Origin: Tropicimonas sp033101155 | GTDB taxonomy: Bacteria > Pseudomonadota > Alphaproteobacteria > Rhodobacterales > Rhodobacteraceae | Reading direction: 5' to 3' | Assembly (NCBI RefSeq): GCF_033101155.1 | Contig: NZ_JAWMPX010000001.1 | Span: 186,001 to 250,000, forward strand | DNA length: 64,000 nt | Shown here: positions 17,501-25,425 of the stretch, in pieces | How positions within the stretch are numbered: position 1 is the first letter of the stretch | Layout: the number at the start of each line of letters is the position of its first letter | Translations under genes and position numbers: made by a program | The notes under the pieces: model-generated | The model's database searches: none | What the model was told of the DNA's origin: nothing | The model's input: only the letters and a program-made list of their open reading frames with translations

Positions 17501-17734
17501 CGGCTCGGTCACCAGCTTGGCGGCATCCGCGGCGCGCAGGCCCGGCGCCTGGATATGGATATCCACCATCGGCACGGAAATCTGCGGCTCCTCCTCGCGC
17601 GGCAGGCTCACCAGCGCGACAAGACCGACGGCCAGTGAGGCCAGGATCATCAGCGGCGTCAGCGCCGAGCCGATGAAGGCACGAGTCAGCCCGCCGGCAA
17701 TGCCAAGCGGGGTCTCCTTGACAGGATCACTCAT
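14531..17734 (-). CDS. RND-family efflux pump permease
   Basis: 1067-residue inner-membrane resistance-nodulation-division transporter driven by the proton gradient. Seen: N-terminal helix then LVSLPREEEPQISVPMVDI, porter-domain motifs (TEPMETIVQGINEVEHVYSQ), the helix 4 region FSIGILVDDAIVVIENIARH with the paired aspartates of the proton relay, and a C-terminal FGLLSSTLLTVLVIPAIYRV. It most resembles the AcrB/heavy-metal-type permeases with short porter loops. The start at 17734 gives MSDPVKETPLGIAGGL and overlaps the fusion-protein gene by 8 bases. No outer-membrane channel gene is present here. Confidence 0.92.
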   Translation of the reverse strand: MSDPVKETPLGIAGGLTRAFIGSALTPLMILASLAVGLVALVSLPREEEPQISVPMVDIHIQAPGLRAADAAKLVTEPMETIVQGINEVEHVYSQTSDDYALVMARFLVGTPADTAILRVHDKVRANLDRIPVGIDEPLIVGRGIDDVAIVSLTLSPKPETGVSANDLTRIARELQVELAKIPDVGLTYLVGESPEAIRIAPDPERLALYGVTLQQLAGKVEGANRAFNTGYVRDGGEQIALVAGETLKAPADVANLLLTTRDNRPVYVRDVADVSFVPDTSDKIVANVTRGEDGEITRTPAVTLAIAKRAGSNAVVVAEEILHRVHLLEEDLIPHSVQIDVTRDYGETANEKANELLFHLGLATVSIVALVLFAIGWRESIVVAVVIPVTILLTLFAAWIMGYTLNRVSLFALIFSIGILVDDAIVVIENIARHWAMPDKENRTQKAIRAVAEVGNPTIVATLTVVAALLPMLFVSGLMGPYMSPIPANASAAMIFSFFVAVIITPWLMVKIAGKAPAHDHSGEGHHGGALGRLYSAVARPLLKTKSGSLLFLLAAVVISFGSLGLIYTQDVTVKLLPFDNKSELSVVIDLPEGASVEVTDAVAQDVAREVLQLEEVLSVQTHAGAAAPFNFNGLVRHYYLRTQPNLGDVQINLDHKEHRERTSHEIALEIRERLNGLDLPEGTRLKTVEPPPGPPVMATLLAEVYGPDPETRRASAEKIRAAFEAIPYVVDVDDSFGEQPRRLRATISADQLEFFGVEEADVFTTLALLNHGSTVGYSHRGEGRRPIPITIERDRSDRVVDERFLSTPIPANVLPGARGVVELGDVVEITEERASFPIFRHNGRAAEMVTAEMAGDFEAPIYGMIAVADALDGMEWEEGTKPDIRLNGQPEDESTVTLLWDGEWEVTWVTFRDMGAAFAVALLAIYILVVAQFGSFKLPLVILTPIPLTFVGIMGGHWLFEAPFSAPSMIGFIALAGIIVRNSILLVDFIRHADPEKDKIETLIEAGAIRFKPILLTAIAAMIGAAVILADPIFQGLALSLLFGLLSSTLLTVLVIPAIYRVFRT

Positions 17735-18701
17735 GGCCAGCCACCAGTTCCTCGCCTTCGGACAGGCCCGACAGGATCTCGACCATCTCGCTGCCCTCGA
17801 CGCTGCTGGCCTCGCCAATCACCACCACGCGCTGCACCGGTGCGCCACCGGTCCCGGCGATGGAGACGAAATCCAGCCCCATCCGGGTTTCCACGGCATC
17901 GGCCGGGACAACCAGCGCCTGCCGGGTACCGATGGGAAGGCGGACGAGCACGCGCGCATCAACGAAGTCGGTCGCCATGTCGGCAATCTCGACATCGGCA
18001 ATCACGCGGCCATTCTCGATCAGCGGGTAGACCTTGGCGAGCTTTCCGGCGCTTTCGGCGCCCGCGCCACCGATCCGGATTTCGTCTCCCTCTTCGAGGA
18101 AGCCTGCATGCCGTTCCGGCACCGCCATGCGCAGGAAGAAGCCGCCACCACCGATCTCAGCGATCACCTCACCGGCCATGACAACCGAACCTTCCGTCAC
18201 CGGAACCGACAGCACTGTCCCCGAGATCGGCGCAAGCACCGCGCCTTCCGCTTCGCGCTGCTCCAGCACGTTGCGCTCGGCCTTCGTCGTGCCGATCCTG
18301 CCTTCGATCACGGCCACCTCGGTGCGAAGCTGGTCCAGCCGCTGCGCTGTTGTGACGCCACGCTCCAACAGGCTCTCGCCCCGTTTCAACTCCGCCTGCG
18401 CGGTTTCGAGTTGCGATTGCAGCGAGGAGAGCGTTGCGTCGATAGCGCCAAGTTGAAGCTCCAGCTTCTCGTCCCGGACCGAAGCCACTTGCTGGCCTTC
18501 CGACACCTCGGAGCCTTCCGCCACCTCCACCGTGACCATCGTTCCGCCGAGCCGCGCTCGTGCGGGCACGCGATCTCGTGCCTCGATCCGTCCGAACACT
18601 GCTTTCCACTCCGTCAACTCGACGGATTGTACGCGACCGGTCTCGGCGAGGGCGCTCCATGGCAGCAGCAGGGCCAGGAGTGGCAGGACGATTTTCAGCA
18701 T
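17727..18701 (-). CDS. RND efflux membrane fusion protein (HlyD/AcrA type)
   Basis: Periplasmic adaptor linking the RND permease to an outer-membrane channel. 324 residues: signal peptide (MLKIVLPLLALLLPWSALA), a lipoyl half-motif GGTMVTVEVAEGSEVSEGQQVAS, a coiled-coil hairpin (about residues 85-145), second lipoyl half LAPISGTVLSVPVTEGSVV, and a beta-barrel/MP region. GGAG stands 7 bases before the chosen ATG at 18701; the alternative at 18719 lacks a ribosome site. Translationally coupled to the permease. Confidence 0.9.
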   Translation of the reverse strand: MLKIVLPLLALLLPWSALAETGRVQSVELTEWKAVFGRIEARDRVPARARLGGTMVTVEVAEGSEVSEGQQVASVRDEKLELQLGAIDATLSSLQSQLETAQAELKRGESLLERGVTTAQRLDQLRTEVAVIEGRIGTTKAERNVLEQREAEGAVLAPISGTVLSVPVTEGSVVMAGEVIAEIGGGGFFLRMAVPERHAGFLEEGDEIRIGGAGAESAGKLAKVYPLIENGRVIADVEIADMATDFVDARVLVRLPIGTRQALVVPADAVETRMGLDFVSIAGTGGAPVQRVVVIGEASSVEGSEMVEILSGLSEGEELVAGHE

Positions 18702-18732
18702 GACGATACTCCGGTTCATCGGTGGACTGTAA

Positions 18733-18762
18733 AACATATGCTAAAACTGGAATATATTTCAA
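18733..18762 (-). promoter_or_regulatory. Candidate promoter of the RND pump operon
   Basis: On the minus strand TTGAAA (18762-18757) and TATGTT (18738-18733) are 18 bases apart in an AT-rich pocket containing the palindromic core AATATATT. It would give a leader of about 25 bases before the ATG at 18701. This suggests the pump can be transcribed separately from the upstream MATE gene. Confidence 0.42.
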
Positions 18763-18862
18763 CCCCGGAAAGCCGACGCCCCAAGACGTCCAGCATATCC
18801 AATGTTGAAGATGCGCCTTTTAAGGCCGAGTCGAAAGGAAAATCTGCATGGAACGCAGCGCG

Positions 18863-20215
18863 TTACATTTCCTGGAGGCCCCGCTTCCATGCGCCCTTGA
18901 GGAAACGCTGATGGAAGAGCGGGAACTTGACCAGTTCTTCACCGAGAAAGAGCGCGAACACCCAGGTGACCGGAAGGCCCAACCAGAGAATGAACAACGC
19001 CGTCATTGGCACCCGGAAGAGCCATTGCGAGGCGAGAAAGATGTTCATCACATAAACGGTGTCCCCGCCCGCACGCAGCGTGTGACCACACATCGCGTTG
19101 GACCCTTTGGGGAAGGGCAGGAACAGCAAGATCGGAAGGAAGCTCAGCAGCGCCGCCGTGGTTTCCGGCTCCAGCGTGCCGTAAAAGTGCTCGGCGTTGA
19201 GGCAGATGACGAGATAGAAACACGCCACGATGGCCGCCGCGATCAGTGCCCCGCGCCACGCACGACGCAGGAAGATATCCAACTCCGGCCCCTTCTGGTC
19301 CTGACCGAGGAGTTGCGCGACGTTGATTCCCGTCGCCATCGCCCAGCCGATACCGAAGGTCCCGGCGACATGGACCCAGGGCTGGATCAGCGTCATTGCC
19401 GCGAACTGGTTCACGCTCATCCTGGCGAAAAGCAACGTACAGACGTAGTTCGAGAAGGCATTGCTCATGAAGGTGCCGGCAATTGGCAGCGCGAAGACGA
19501 AATGGCGCCGGAGCGAGGCAGCGAAGCTCCCATGCAACCAGCCTTCCGTGCCAAGATAGAACCCGTTCAGCCGCCAGAGGTTGATCCCGAGGAAGCCCAT
19601 GCGGATCAGCGATGCCACCGCGCTTCCCACTGCCGCCCCCATAACTCCCAGCTCCGGCAAGCCGTAGAGCCCGTGGATCAGGCAGTAGCTCACCGCAACG
19701 TTGATCGGGATCGCCAGCAAATAGCTCAGGAAGGGCATGATCGTCTTGCCGCAACCGTTAAATTGGCTGCCGAAACCCTGTCCAACGGCCTCGAAGACGA
19801 TGACGAAGAGGAAGGCGAAGAGATAGAGGCGCGCCTGTTCGGCGATCCAGTCAGTATGGGCGAAGAGATCGATCACCGGTCCGGCGATCGCACCAATCAC
19901 CACCATGCCGATCACCGCCGCGATGAGGTTGATGAAGAGACCCGCAAGCAGAGCCGTCTTCAGCGCCACGTCCCGCCCGGAGCCGAAAGCCTGCGCGACA
20001 CGGATCTGCGTGGCGTTGGAAAAGGCTATGATCACGCCAAGCAGCAGCGCCGCGAAGGAGCCGCCCAGCCCCATCGCAGCCAGCCCCGACTCGCCAAGCG
20101 CGGAGACCAGCCAGGCGTCGATCACCACGATGCCATGCAGCATCATCGCCTTGAGCGTCAGCGGCCAGGCGAGGTTGAAGACGGCAGCCGTGCTGCGCGG
20201 CGCTTGCGGGCTCAT
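18863..20215 (-). CDS. MATE-family efflux transporter
   Basis: Inner-membrane multidrug and toxin extrusion antiporter, 450 residues with about 12 hydrophobic helices in two halves. Family marks: NLAWPLTLKAMMLHGIVVID at the N-terminus, SNATQIRVAQAFGSG (usual Q-R-A-G-rich loop after helix 2), FGSQFNGCGKTIMPF, and GHTLRAGGDTVYVMN in the second half. The start at 20215 (MSPQAPRST) is chosen because the further upstream reading lacks membrane character. It is on the same strand as, and 161 bases upstream of, the RND operon. Substrate unknown. Confidence 0.88.
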   Translation of the reverse strand: MSPQAPRSTAAVFNLAWPLTLKAMMLHGIVVIDAWLVSALGESGLAAMGLGGSFAALLLGVIIAFSNATQIRVAQAFGSGRDVALKTALLAGLFINLIAAVIGMVVIGAIAGPVIDLFAHTDWIAEQARLYLFAFLFVIVFEAVGQGFGSQFNGCGKTIMPFLSYLLAIPINVAVSYCLIHGLYGLPELGVMGAAVGSAVASLIRMGFLGINLWRLNGFYLGTEGWLHGSFAASLRRHFVFALPIAGTFMSNAFSNYVCTLLFARMSVNQFAAMTLIQPWVHVAGTFGIGWAMATGINVAQLLGQDQKGPELDIFLRRAWRGALIAAAIVACFYLVICLNAEHFYGTLEPETTAALLSFLPILLFLPFPKGSNAMCGHTLRAGGDTVYVMNIFLASQWLFRVPMTALFILWLGLPVTWVFALFLGEELVKFPLFHQRFLKGAWKRGLQEM

Positions 20216-20228
20216 TTGATGTCTCGGG

Positions 20229-20258
20229 GTAACAAATATTGACAAGTCTATAGACAAG
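20229..20258 (-). promoter_or_regulatory. Candidate promoter/operator of the MATE gene
   Basis: Two direct copies of GACAAG (20241-20246, 20253-20258; + strand) flank a perfect 10-bp palindrome GTCTATAGAC (20246-20255). On the minus strand TTGTCT (20257-20252) and TGTTAC (20234-20229) are 17 bases apart, so a repressor bound here would cover the promoter. No regulator gene is adjacent. Prediction only. Confidence 0.4.
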
Positions 20259-20346
20259 CCACGGGGCCGAAAATCAACCGGCAAAGCGTCGCGCGAGCTG
20301 TGATCCCCTGTGGCGAAGCCGGGATCAGCGTGCTACCACTAGTGGC

Positions 20347-22206
20347 ATGTCTGCACTGTACCCCAACATGGGCGAAGCCGGCGCTTTGCCGGTCATCCGC
20401 CAGCTCGACGAGACCATCATCAACCGCATCGCTGCGGGCGAAGTGGTCGAGCGCCCGGCATCGGCCGTCAAGGAGCTGGTGGAGAACGCGCTGGACGCGG
20501 GCGCGCGGCGGATCGAGGTGGCTTTTGCCGATGGTGGCAAGCGGCTGATCCGGGTCATCGACGATGGCTGTGGCATCCCTGCGGGGGACCTTCCGCTGGC
20601 GCTTGCCCGCCACGCAACCTCGAAGATCGACGGATCGGACCTGCTCGACATCCGTTCCTTCGGCTTTCGCGGCGAGGCGCTGGCCTCGCTTGGCGCTGTC
20701 GGCCGGCTCACGGTCACCAGCCGCGCCGAAGGCAGCGCGGAGGCCGGCCGAATCGCCGTCACCGGCGGCGACATCGCGCCCGTCACCCCCGCCGCCCTCT
20801 CGCGCGGCACGGTGGTCGAGCTGCGCGATCTCTTCTATGCCACGCCAGCCCGGCTCAAATTCATGCGCACGGACCGCGCCGAAACGCAGGCGATCACCGA
20901 TATCGTCAAACGCCTCGCCATGGCCGAACCCGCGGTCGCCTTCACGCTGCGTGATGTCTCCGGCGAGGGCGAGGGGCGGATCACCTTCCGCTCCGATGCC
21001 GAGACGGGCGATCTTTTCGAGGCTTTGCGTGGCCGGCTCGCCCGGATCCTGGGCAATGAGTTCGCCGAGAACGCCATCCTCGTCGATACCGAGCGCGAGG
21101 GGCTGCGGCTGACCGGCTACGCGGCATTGCCGACCTATTCGCGCGGCTCGGCGGTGGCGCAATATCTCTTCGTCAACGGCCGACCGGTCCGCGACAAGCT
21201 GCTGATCGGCGCCCTGCGCGCCGCCTATATGGATTTCCTCTCCCGCGACCGGCACCCCGCCGCCGCGCTCTTCATCGATTGCGACCCACAGCTTGTGGAC
21301 GTCAACGTGCACCCGGCGAAATCCGAGGTCCGCTTTCGCGAGCCAGGCACGGCGCGCGGGCTGATCGTTTCCGGGTTGCGCCATGCGCTGGCCAATGCCG
21401 GGCACCGCGCCTCGACCACGGTTGCCGGCGCCACACTCGGCGCGCTGCGCCCCGAACAGCCCACCACGCCGCGTATCTACCAGATGGACCGCCCCAGCCA
21501 GGGCGCGTTGCGTGCCGCCTATGACGCGCAGGCCCCGCTCGTCGAAACGCCCGGTTTCGCCGAAGCCGCAGCGCCCTCGGCCCGGATGGAACCGACGCCG
21601 GAGCCGGTGGAAGCGCCCGTTCAGGATCTTCCGCTGGGGGCCGCCCGGGCACAGGTCCATGAGAATTACATCATCGCCCAGACCGCTTCTGGCATCGTCA
21701 TCGTCGACCAACACGCCGCCCATGAACGGCTCGTCTACGAGCGGCTCAAGCGCCAGGCGGCGGAGAACGGCATTGCCGCACAGGCGCTGCTGATCCCGGA
21801 GATCGTCGAGCTTGGCGAAGGCGATTGCGCCCGGCTGCTGGCCGTTGCCGAGGATCTCCGCAGGCTCGGGCTGACCATAGAACCCTTTGGCGGCGGCGCT
21901 GTCGCGGTACGGGAAACCCCGGCGATTCTCGGCGAAATCAACGCCAAGGCGCTTCTGGCCGATATTCTCGACGAGATCGCCGATCTCGGCGACAGCACCA
22001 CGCTCGGCGCGCGCATCGACGCCGTGCTCTCGCGCTGCGCCTGTCATGGCTCGATCCGCTCGGGCCGCCAGATGCGCGCCGAAGAGATGAACGCGCTGCT
22101 GCGCGAGATGGAGGCCACGCCCCATTCCGGCCAGTGCAACCATGGCCGCCCGACCTATGTCGAGCTGAAGCTGACCGATATCGAAAGGCTCTTTGGCCGG
22201 ACATGA
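20347..22206 (+). CDS. mutL: DNA mismatch repair protein MutL
   Basis: MutL couples mismatch recognition by MutS to strand incision. The 619-residue protein has the GHKL ATPase domain (INRIAAGEVVERPASAVKELVENALDA, DDGCGIP, TSKI, GFRGEALASL) and a C-terminal dimerisation domain. The endonuclease metal motif DQHA-x2-E-x4-E is present (D454 to E465), with ACHGSIRSG and the C-terminal C597NHGRP, so it should nick DNA itself as in bacteria without MutH. The start at 20347 has no strong ribosome site; a perfect palindrome CCACTAGTGG (20336-20345) lies just before it. Overlaps rmuC by four bases. Confidence 0.95.
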   Translation: MSALYPNMGEAGALPVIRQLDETIINRIAAGEVVERPASAVKELVENALDAGARRIEVAFADGGKRLIRVIDDGCGIPAGDLPLALARHATSKIDGSDLLDIRSFGFRGEALASLGAVGRLTVTSRAEGSAEAGRIAVTGGDIAPVTPAALSRGTVVELRDLFYATPARLKFMRTDRAETQAITDIVKRLAMAEPAVAFTLRDVSGEGEGRITFRSDAETGDLFEALRGRLARILGNEFAENAILVDTEREGLRLTGYAALPTYSRGSAVAQYLFVNGRPVRDKLLIGALRAAYMDFLSRDRHPAAALFIDCDPQLVDVNVHPAKSEVRFREPGTARGLIVSGLRHALANAGHRASTTVAGATLGALRPEQPTTPRIYQMDRPSQGALRAAYDAQAPLVETPGFAEAAAPSARMEPTPEPVEAPVQDLPLGAARAQVHENYIIAQTASGIVIVDQHAAHERLVYERLKRQAAENGIAAQALLIPEIVELGEGDCARLLAVAEDLRRLGLTIEPFGGGAVAVRETPAILGEINAKALLADILDEIADLGDSTTLGARIDAVLSRCACHGSIRSGRQMRAEEMNALLREMEATPHSGQCNHGRPTYVELKLTDIERLFGRT

Positions 22207-23393
22207 TCCAGATCGGCGAAACGACGCTCACCCTTGACGACCCGACCACCGTCGCGGTGCTGTTTGGCGCGGCGTTCCTGCTGCTGGTGCTCGTCCTGCT
22301 CATCGTCACCCTTCGCCGCGCCGGCGCCGCCGCGCGCATGGCCGACCCGATGTTACATCAGATGCACGCGCTCTCCGGCCGGGTGCAGACCCTCTCGGAC
22401 GGGCAGCAACAGCTCGCCGGCGGACTGACCCATGTCTCCGACGCTCAGGCAAAAAGCCAGGCGCAGGTGCTCCAGCTCATGGAAGCGCGGCTCGCGGAAG
22501 TCACGACGCGCATGGGCGAGAGCCTGCAAGGCAGCTCCTCCCGAACGGCCCGTTCACTTGGCGAATTGCAACAGCGACTGGAGACGATCGACCGCGCACA
22601 GGCCAATATCGAAAAGCTTTCCGGCGATGTGCTCTCCCTGCAGGACATTCTCTCCAACAAGCAGACCCGCGGCGCCTTCGGCGAGATCCAGCTCAAGGAG
22701 ATCCTGACCAAAGCCCTGCCGCCGGACAGTTTCGCCTGGCAGGCAACGTTGTCCAACGGCAAGCGGGCCGATTGCCTGATCCACCTGCCCAACCCGCCCG
22801 GGCCCATCGTCATCGACAGCAAATTCCCGTTGGAAGCCTATGAGGGGCTGCGCAACGCCAACACGCAGTGGGAGGCGAACGAGGCGGCAAAGGCGATGCG
22901 CGTGGCGGTCAAGGCGCATATCAAGGCAATCTCGACGAAATACATCCTCGAGGGGGAGACTGCCGACGGAGCGCTGATGTTCCTTCCCTCCGAGGCGGTC
23001 TATGCCGAGCTGCACGCGAATTTCCCCGAACTGGTCCGGGAGGGCTTCGCGGCGCGGGTCTGGATCGTCTCGCCCACGACCTGCATGGCCACGCTCAACA
23101 CGATGCGGGCGATCCTGAAGGATGCCCGCATGCGCGAACAGGCCGGAGCGATCCGTCGCGAGCTGGGTCTGCTGCATGGTGACGTGGAGCGGCTGGAAAC
23201 CCGGGTCGGCAATCTCGACAAGCACTTTTCCATGGCGGGCAAGGATATCGCCGAGATCCGGATCAGTGCCGAGAAGGCCGGCAAGCGCGCGCGTCGACTC
23301 GACAGCTTCGAGTTCGATGAACCCGCAGAGCTGCCCGAGCCGCCCGCTGCCGAACCGGGATCACTCCAGATTCATCGGCGCGACGACGGCTGA
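22203..23393 (+). CDS. rmuC: DNA recombination protein RmuC
   Basis: RmuC-family protein (396 residues) proposed to limit recombination at inverted repeats, with a nuclease-like fold. It has one N-terminal membrane helix (VAVLFGAAFLLLVLVLLIVTL), a long coiled coil (about residues 55-150), and the conserved core GAFGEIQLKEIL, IDSKFPLEAYEGL and the C-terminal ILEGETADGALMFLPSEAVYAE stretch. The ATG overlaps the mutL stop (ATGA), so both are probably in one operon. Confidence 0.92.
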   Translation: MIQIGETTLTLDDPTTVAVLFGAAFLLLVLVLLIVTLRRAGAAARMADPMLHQMHALSGRVQTLSDGQQQLAGGLTHVSDAQAKSQAQVLQLMEARLAEVTTRMGESLQGSSSRTARSLGELQQRLETIDRAQANIEKLSGDVLSLQDILSNKQTRGAFGEIQLKEILTKALPPDSFAWQATLSNGKRADCLIHLPNPPGPIVIDSKFPLEAYEGLRNANTQWEANEAAKAMRVAVKAHIKAISTKYILEGETADGALMFLPSEAVYAELHANFPELVREGFAARVWIVSPTTCMATLNTMRAILKDARMREQAGAIRRELGLLHGDVERLETRVGNLDKHFSMAGKDIAEIRISAEKAGKRARRLDSFEFDEPAELPEPPAAEPGSLQIHRRDDG

Positions 23394-23414
23394 CAGATCC
23401 AGCGCGATCCGGCT

Positions 23415-24071
23415 TCAGATGCCCAGGAATGGCTGAAAAAGGCGCGGCAGGAAGGCGTTGAAGCGCAGCGGCGCATCTGTCGCGGCAAGGCATATGCAGT
23501 CCTCGCCGGGCGCCGCGACCGGTTTATGGTCCAGAGATTCATCGGCCACTTCCACATCGCCGCGTCCGAACCGCTCATCACCGTCGAGATACGCGCCCTG
23601 AAGCACAAGCGTCATCTCCAACCCACGGTGACCGTGGTCGGGCATTTCACAGCCGCCCGGGATCGAAAGCAACCGAGCGGTCGCCCCCTTCGCCATGGGC
23701 AGAACCGCCTGACGGACCCCCATACCGACGGGGCGCCATTTCACCGCGTCCAGTCCTCCGCCCACGTAGTCGCGGAGCGGCGCGGGAAGCACGGCACAGT
23801 CTGGCAAGCGCGGCGCTTCCGGCGCCACGGGCGCGCCTCCGGCGATCCGGGCCAGTGTTGCCTCGAGGCTTCCGGCCGACATCTCCTCCGATTCCCGTTC
23901 AAGAACGGCGCCGCCAATCGCTTCCATCGTCGCATAGCGCGCCCGGGACGGTGCCCAGAGCGAGAGATGACAGGCAATGACCAGCTCGAAGGCCTCGGCC
24001 ATGTTGCCGCCCGCATAGGAGGCGAGGAACTCGTCCCCAATCTCATGTTTCACACGCATCGCATCACTCAT
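23415..24071 (-). CDS. chrR: ChrR-type anti-sigma factor with cupin domain, zinc site altered
   Basis: Predicted anti-sigma factor for the adjacent ECF sigma factor, which in Rhodobacter sphaeroides is released by singlet oxygen. 218 residues. The N-terminal anti-sigma domain keeps two histidines matching ChrR H6 and H31 (H9, H35) but at the positions of the zinc cysteines C35 and C38 it has W39 and S42. The C-terminal cupin keeps all four metal ligands (H146, H148, E152, H182, a constant offset of 5 from ChrR). Overlaps the sigma gene by four bases. The missing cysteines may change metal binding or regulation. Confidence 0.85.
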   Translation of the reverse strand: MSDAMRVKHEIGDEFLASYAGGNMAEAFELVIACHLSLWAPSRARYATMEAIGGAVLERESEEMSAGSLEATLARIAGGAPVAPEAPRLPDCAVLPAPLRDYVGGGLDAVKWRPVGMGVRQAVLPMAKGATARLLSIPGGCEMPDHGHRGLEMTLVLQGAYLDGDERFGRGDVEVADESLDHKPVAAPGEDCICLAATDAPLRFNAFLPRLFQPFLGI

Positions 24072-24616
24072 TGCATCGTCCGGCGCAGCTTTTCCAGCGC
24101 CAGCCTCAATCTTGATTTTATGGTTCCGAGCGGAATGCCGGTCTTCTCGGCAATCTCGCCATGGCTCAGGTCGCCAAAATAAGCCGCCTCCACCAGCTTC
24201 CGCTGCGCTTCTGGCAGCTCAGCCAGGGCCGCACCAAGGCGCGCGCTGTCCTGCTTCAGTCCAAGGCTCTCTGCCTGTTCGGGCTCGGGCTCTGGCCCCC
24301 AGGGCAGGTCTTCCGGTTCAGGTCGGGCCTGTTTACGGAACATGTCAATCTTCCGGTTCCGCGCGATCGTGAAGACCCAAGTCGCCACGCTCGCCTTGTC
24401 AGGATCGAACATCTCTGCCTTGCGCCAGAGCGTCGCCATTACGTCCTGGGCGCAATCCTCAGCCGCTGCCGGCGTCAGGCCGGAACGGATGAGAAACCCT
24501 TTCACACGGGGCGCGAAATGACCGAACAGTGCCGCGAACGCAGCCTGGTCACCGGACTCGGCGACACGCCTTACCGCCTCCGCCCAATCGACCTGCTCAG
24601 TTACGAGCTCCGTCAT
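24068..24616 (-). CDS. rpoE: ECF sigma factor, RpoE/ECF11 type
   Basis: Extracytoplasmic-function sigma factor, 182 residues. Region 2: AAFAALFGHFAPRVKGFLIRSG, AEDCAQDVMATLWRKAEMFD and ATWVFTIARNRKIDMFRK. Region 4: LPEAQRKLVEAAYFGDLSHGEIAEKTGIPLGTIKSRLRLALEKLR. It is paired with chrR as in the singlet-oxygen response of Rhodobacter. The ATG at 24616 follows GAGGGGAAG; longer readings add unconserved sequence. Likely targets by analogy are photo-oxidative stress genes. Confidence 0.92.
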   Translation of the reverse strand: MTELVTEQVDWAEAVRRVAESGDQAAFAALFGHFAPRVKGFLIRSGLTPAAAEDCAQDVMATLWRKAEMFDPDKASVATWVFTIARNRKIDMFRKQARPEPEDLPWGPEPEPEQAESLGLKQDSARLGAALAELPEAQRKLVEAAYFGDLSHGEIAEKTGIPLGTIKSRLRLALEKLRRTMQ

Positions 24617-24981
24617 GCGCTTCCCCTCGCACCACCCATTGCCTCGGCCGCCAGTATAAGGCAGCGCGACACGGGGGGAAGGGGCCGAGGCCGTTCTGGT
24701 CAGTTCTTCCAACATAACAGAGATACGGAGGAAGCGACGAACCGGATCACCCCGGCTGCGATCTTTTCCATGCGTCTTCGGAAAACCTGCTCTTCCGACA
24801 GAAAAGATGTGCAAGCGCGCCAAAGACGCACCCTCGCATCCGGTCAACCTGACAACGGGCGCTGGTGTCGTTTTTTTTCGCCAAAACCGCCGATGTTTGC
24901 GTTCCCACCGAAAGGTTCTCTTGCAGTTGCCGCCCGGGCGCGTGAAAAATGGTGTGAGGAAACAGAAGGAAGGGGAGGACC
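24617..24981. other. Divergent gap between rpoE and the DUF3775 gene
   Basis: This 365-base gap holds the probable RpoE-type promoter (24721-24749, minus strand), an approximately 100-base rpoE leader, and toward the right a run of eight T followed by a strong ribosome site (GGGGAGG) for the DUF3775 gene. No further gene is seen. Confidence 0.5.
24721..24749 (-). promoter_or_regulatory. Probable autoregulated RpoE-dependent promoter
   Basis: On the minus strand TGATCC (24749-24744) is followed after 17 bases by GTATCT (24726-24721). TGATCC is the -35 element recalled for RpoE/ECF11 promoters in Rhodobacter sphaeroides. Position is right for transcribing rpoE-chrR, so positive autoregulation is inferred. 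The -10 match is weaker. Confidence 0.6.
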
Positions 24982-25308
24982 ATGCTCGAGATCAGCACCG
25001 GTAAATTGGTGAGAGTTATCGCACTGACGCGTGAATTCGGCCCCGAAAGCCCGCATTTGCGCAACTATATCTCCGGGCTGAACGTGGACGAACAGGTCAG
25101 CCTGGTCGCGCTGTGCTGGATTGGCCGCGAAAGCTTCGCCGCCGAGGAACTGGACGACGCGCTCGACACCGCGCGGCGCGAACGCTCCGCGCCGACCGAG
25201 GATTATCTCAGCGGCATGCCGGAATTGGCGGATTTCCTCGAAGATGGGATGGACGCGGTCGGCCTCGACGTTGCGCATGAAGAAGACAATCTGCGCGATC
25301 GGAACTGA
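24982..25308 (+). CDS. DUF3775 domain protein
   Basis: Small 108-residue cytoplasmic protein of the DUF3775 family, with LVRVIALTREFGPESPHLRNYISGL and a conserved DEQVSLVALCWIGRESF stretch, then a strongly acidic C-terminus. No catalytic motif is evident; function unknown. The ATG at 24982 follows GGGGAGGACC. It is divergent from rpoE-chrR and followed by a nested hairpin. Confidence 0.8.
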   Translation: MLEISTGKLVRVIALTREFGPESPHLRNYISGLNVDEQVSLVALCWIGRESFAAEELDDALDTARRERSAPTEDYLSGMPELADFLEDGMDAVGLDVAHEEDNLRDRN

Positions 25309-25319
25309 CGCCGGTCTTG

Positions 25320-25356
25320 GCGGCAGATTCAAACGGATTTCCGTATCATCTGCCGC
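25320..25356 (+). terminator. Nested hairpin after the DUF3775 gene
   Basis: A perfect 9-bp outer stem GCGGCAGAT/ATCTGCCGC encloses a perfect 5-bp inner hairpin ACGGA-tt-TCCGT. It lies 12 bases after the stop and before the convergent LYS9-like gene. There is no T-tract, so it may be an mRNA-end stabiliser rather than a Rho-independent terminator. Confidence 0.45.
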
Positions 25357-25425
25357 GGGATCCGCAAGGTGTGAGGGCCCAGCTCCGATGTCGGACCCTG
25401 GCGCCCTTCACCCTGATCGACACGG

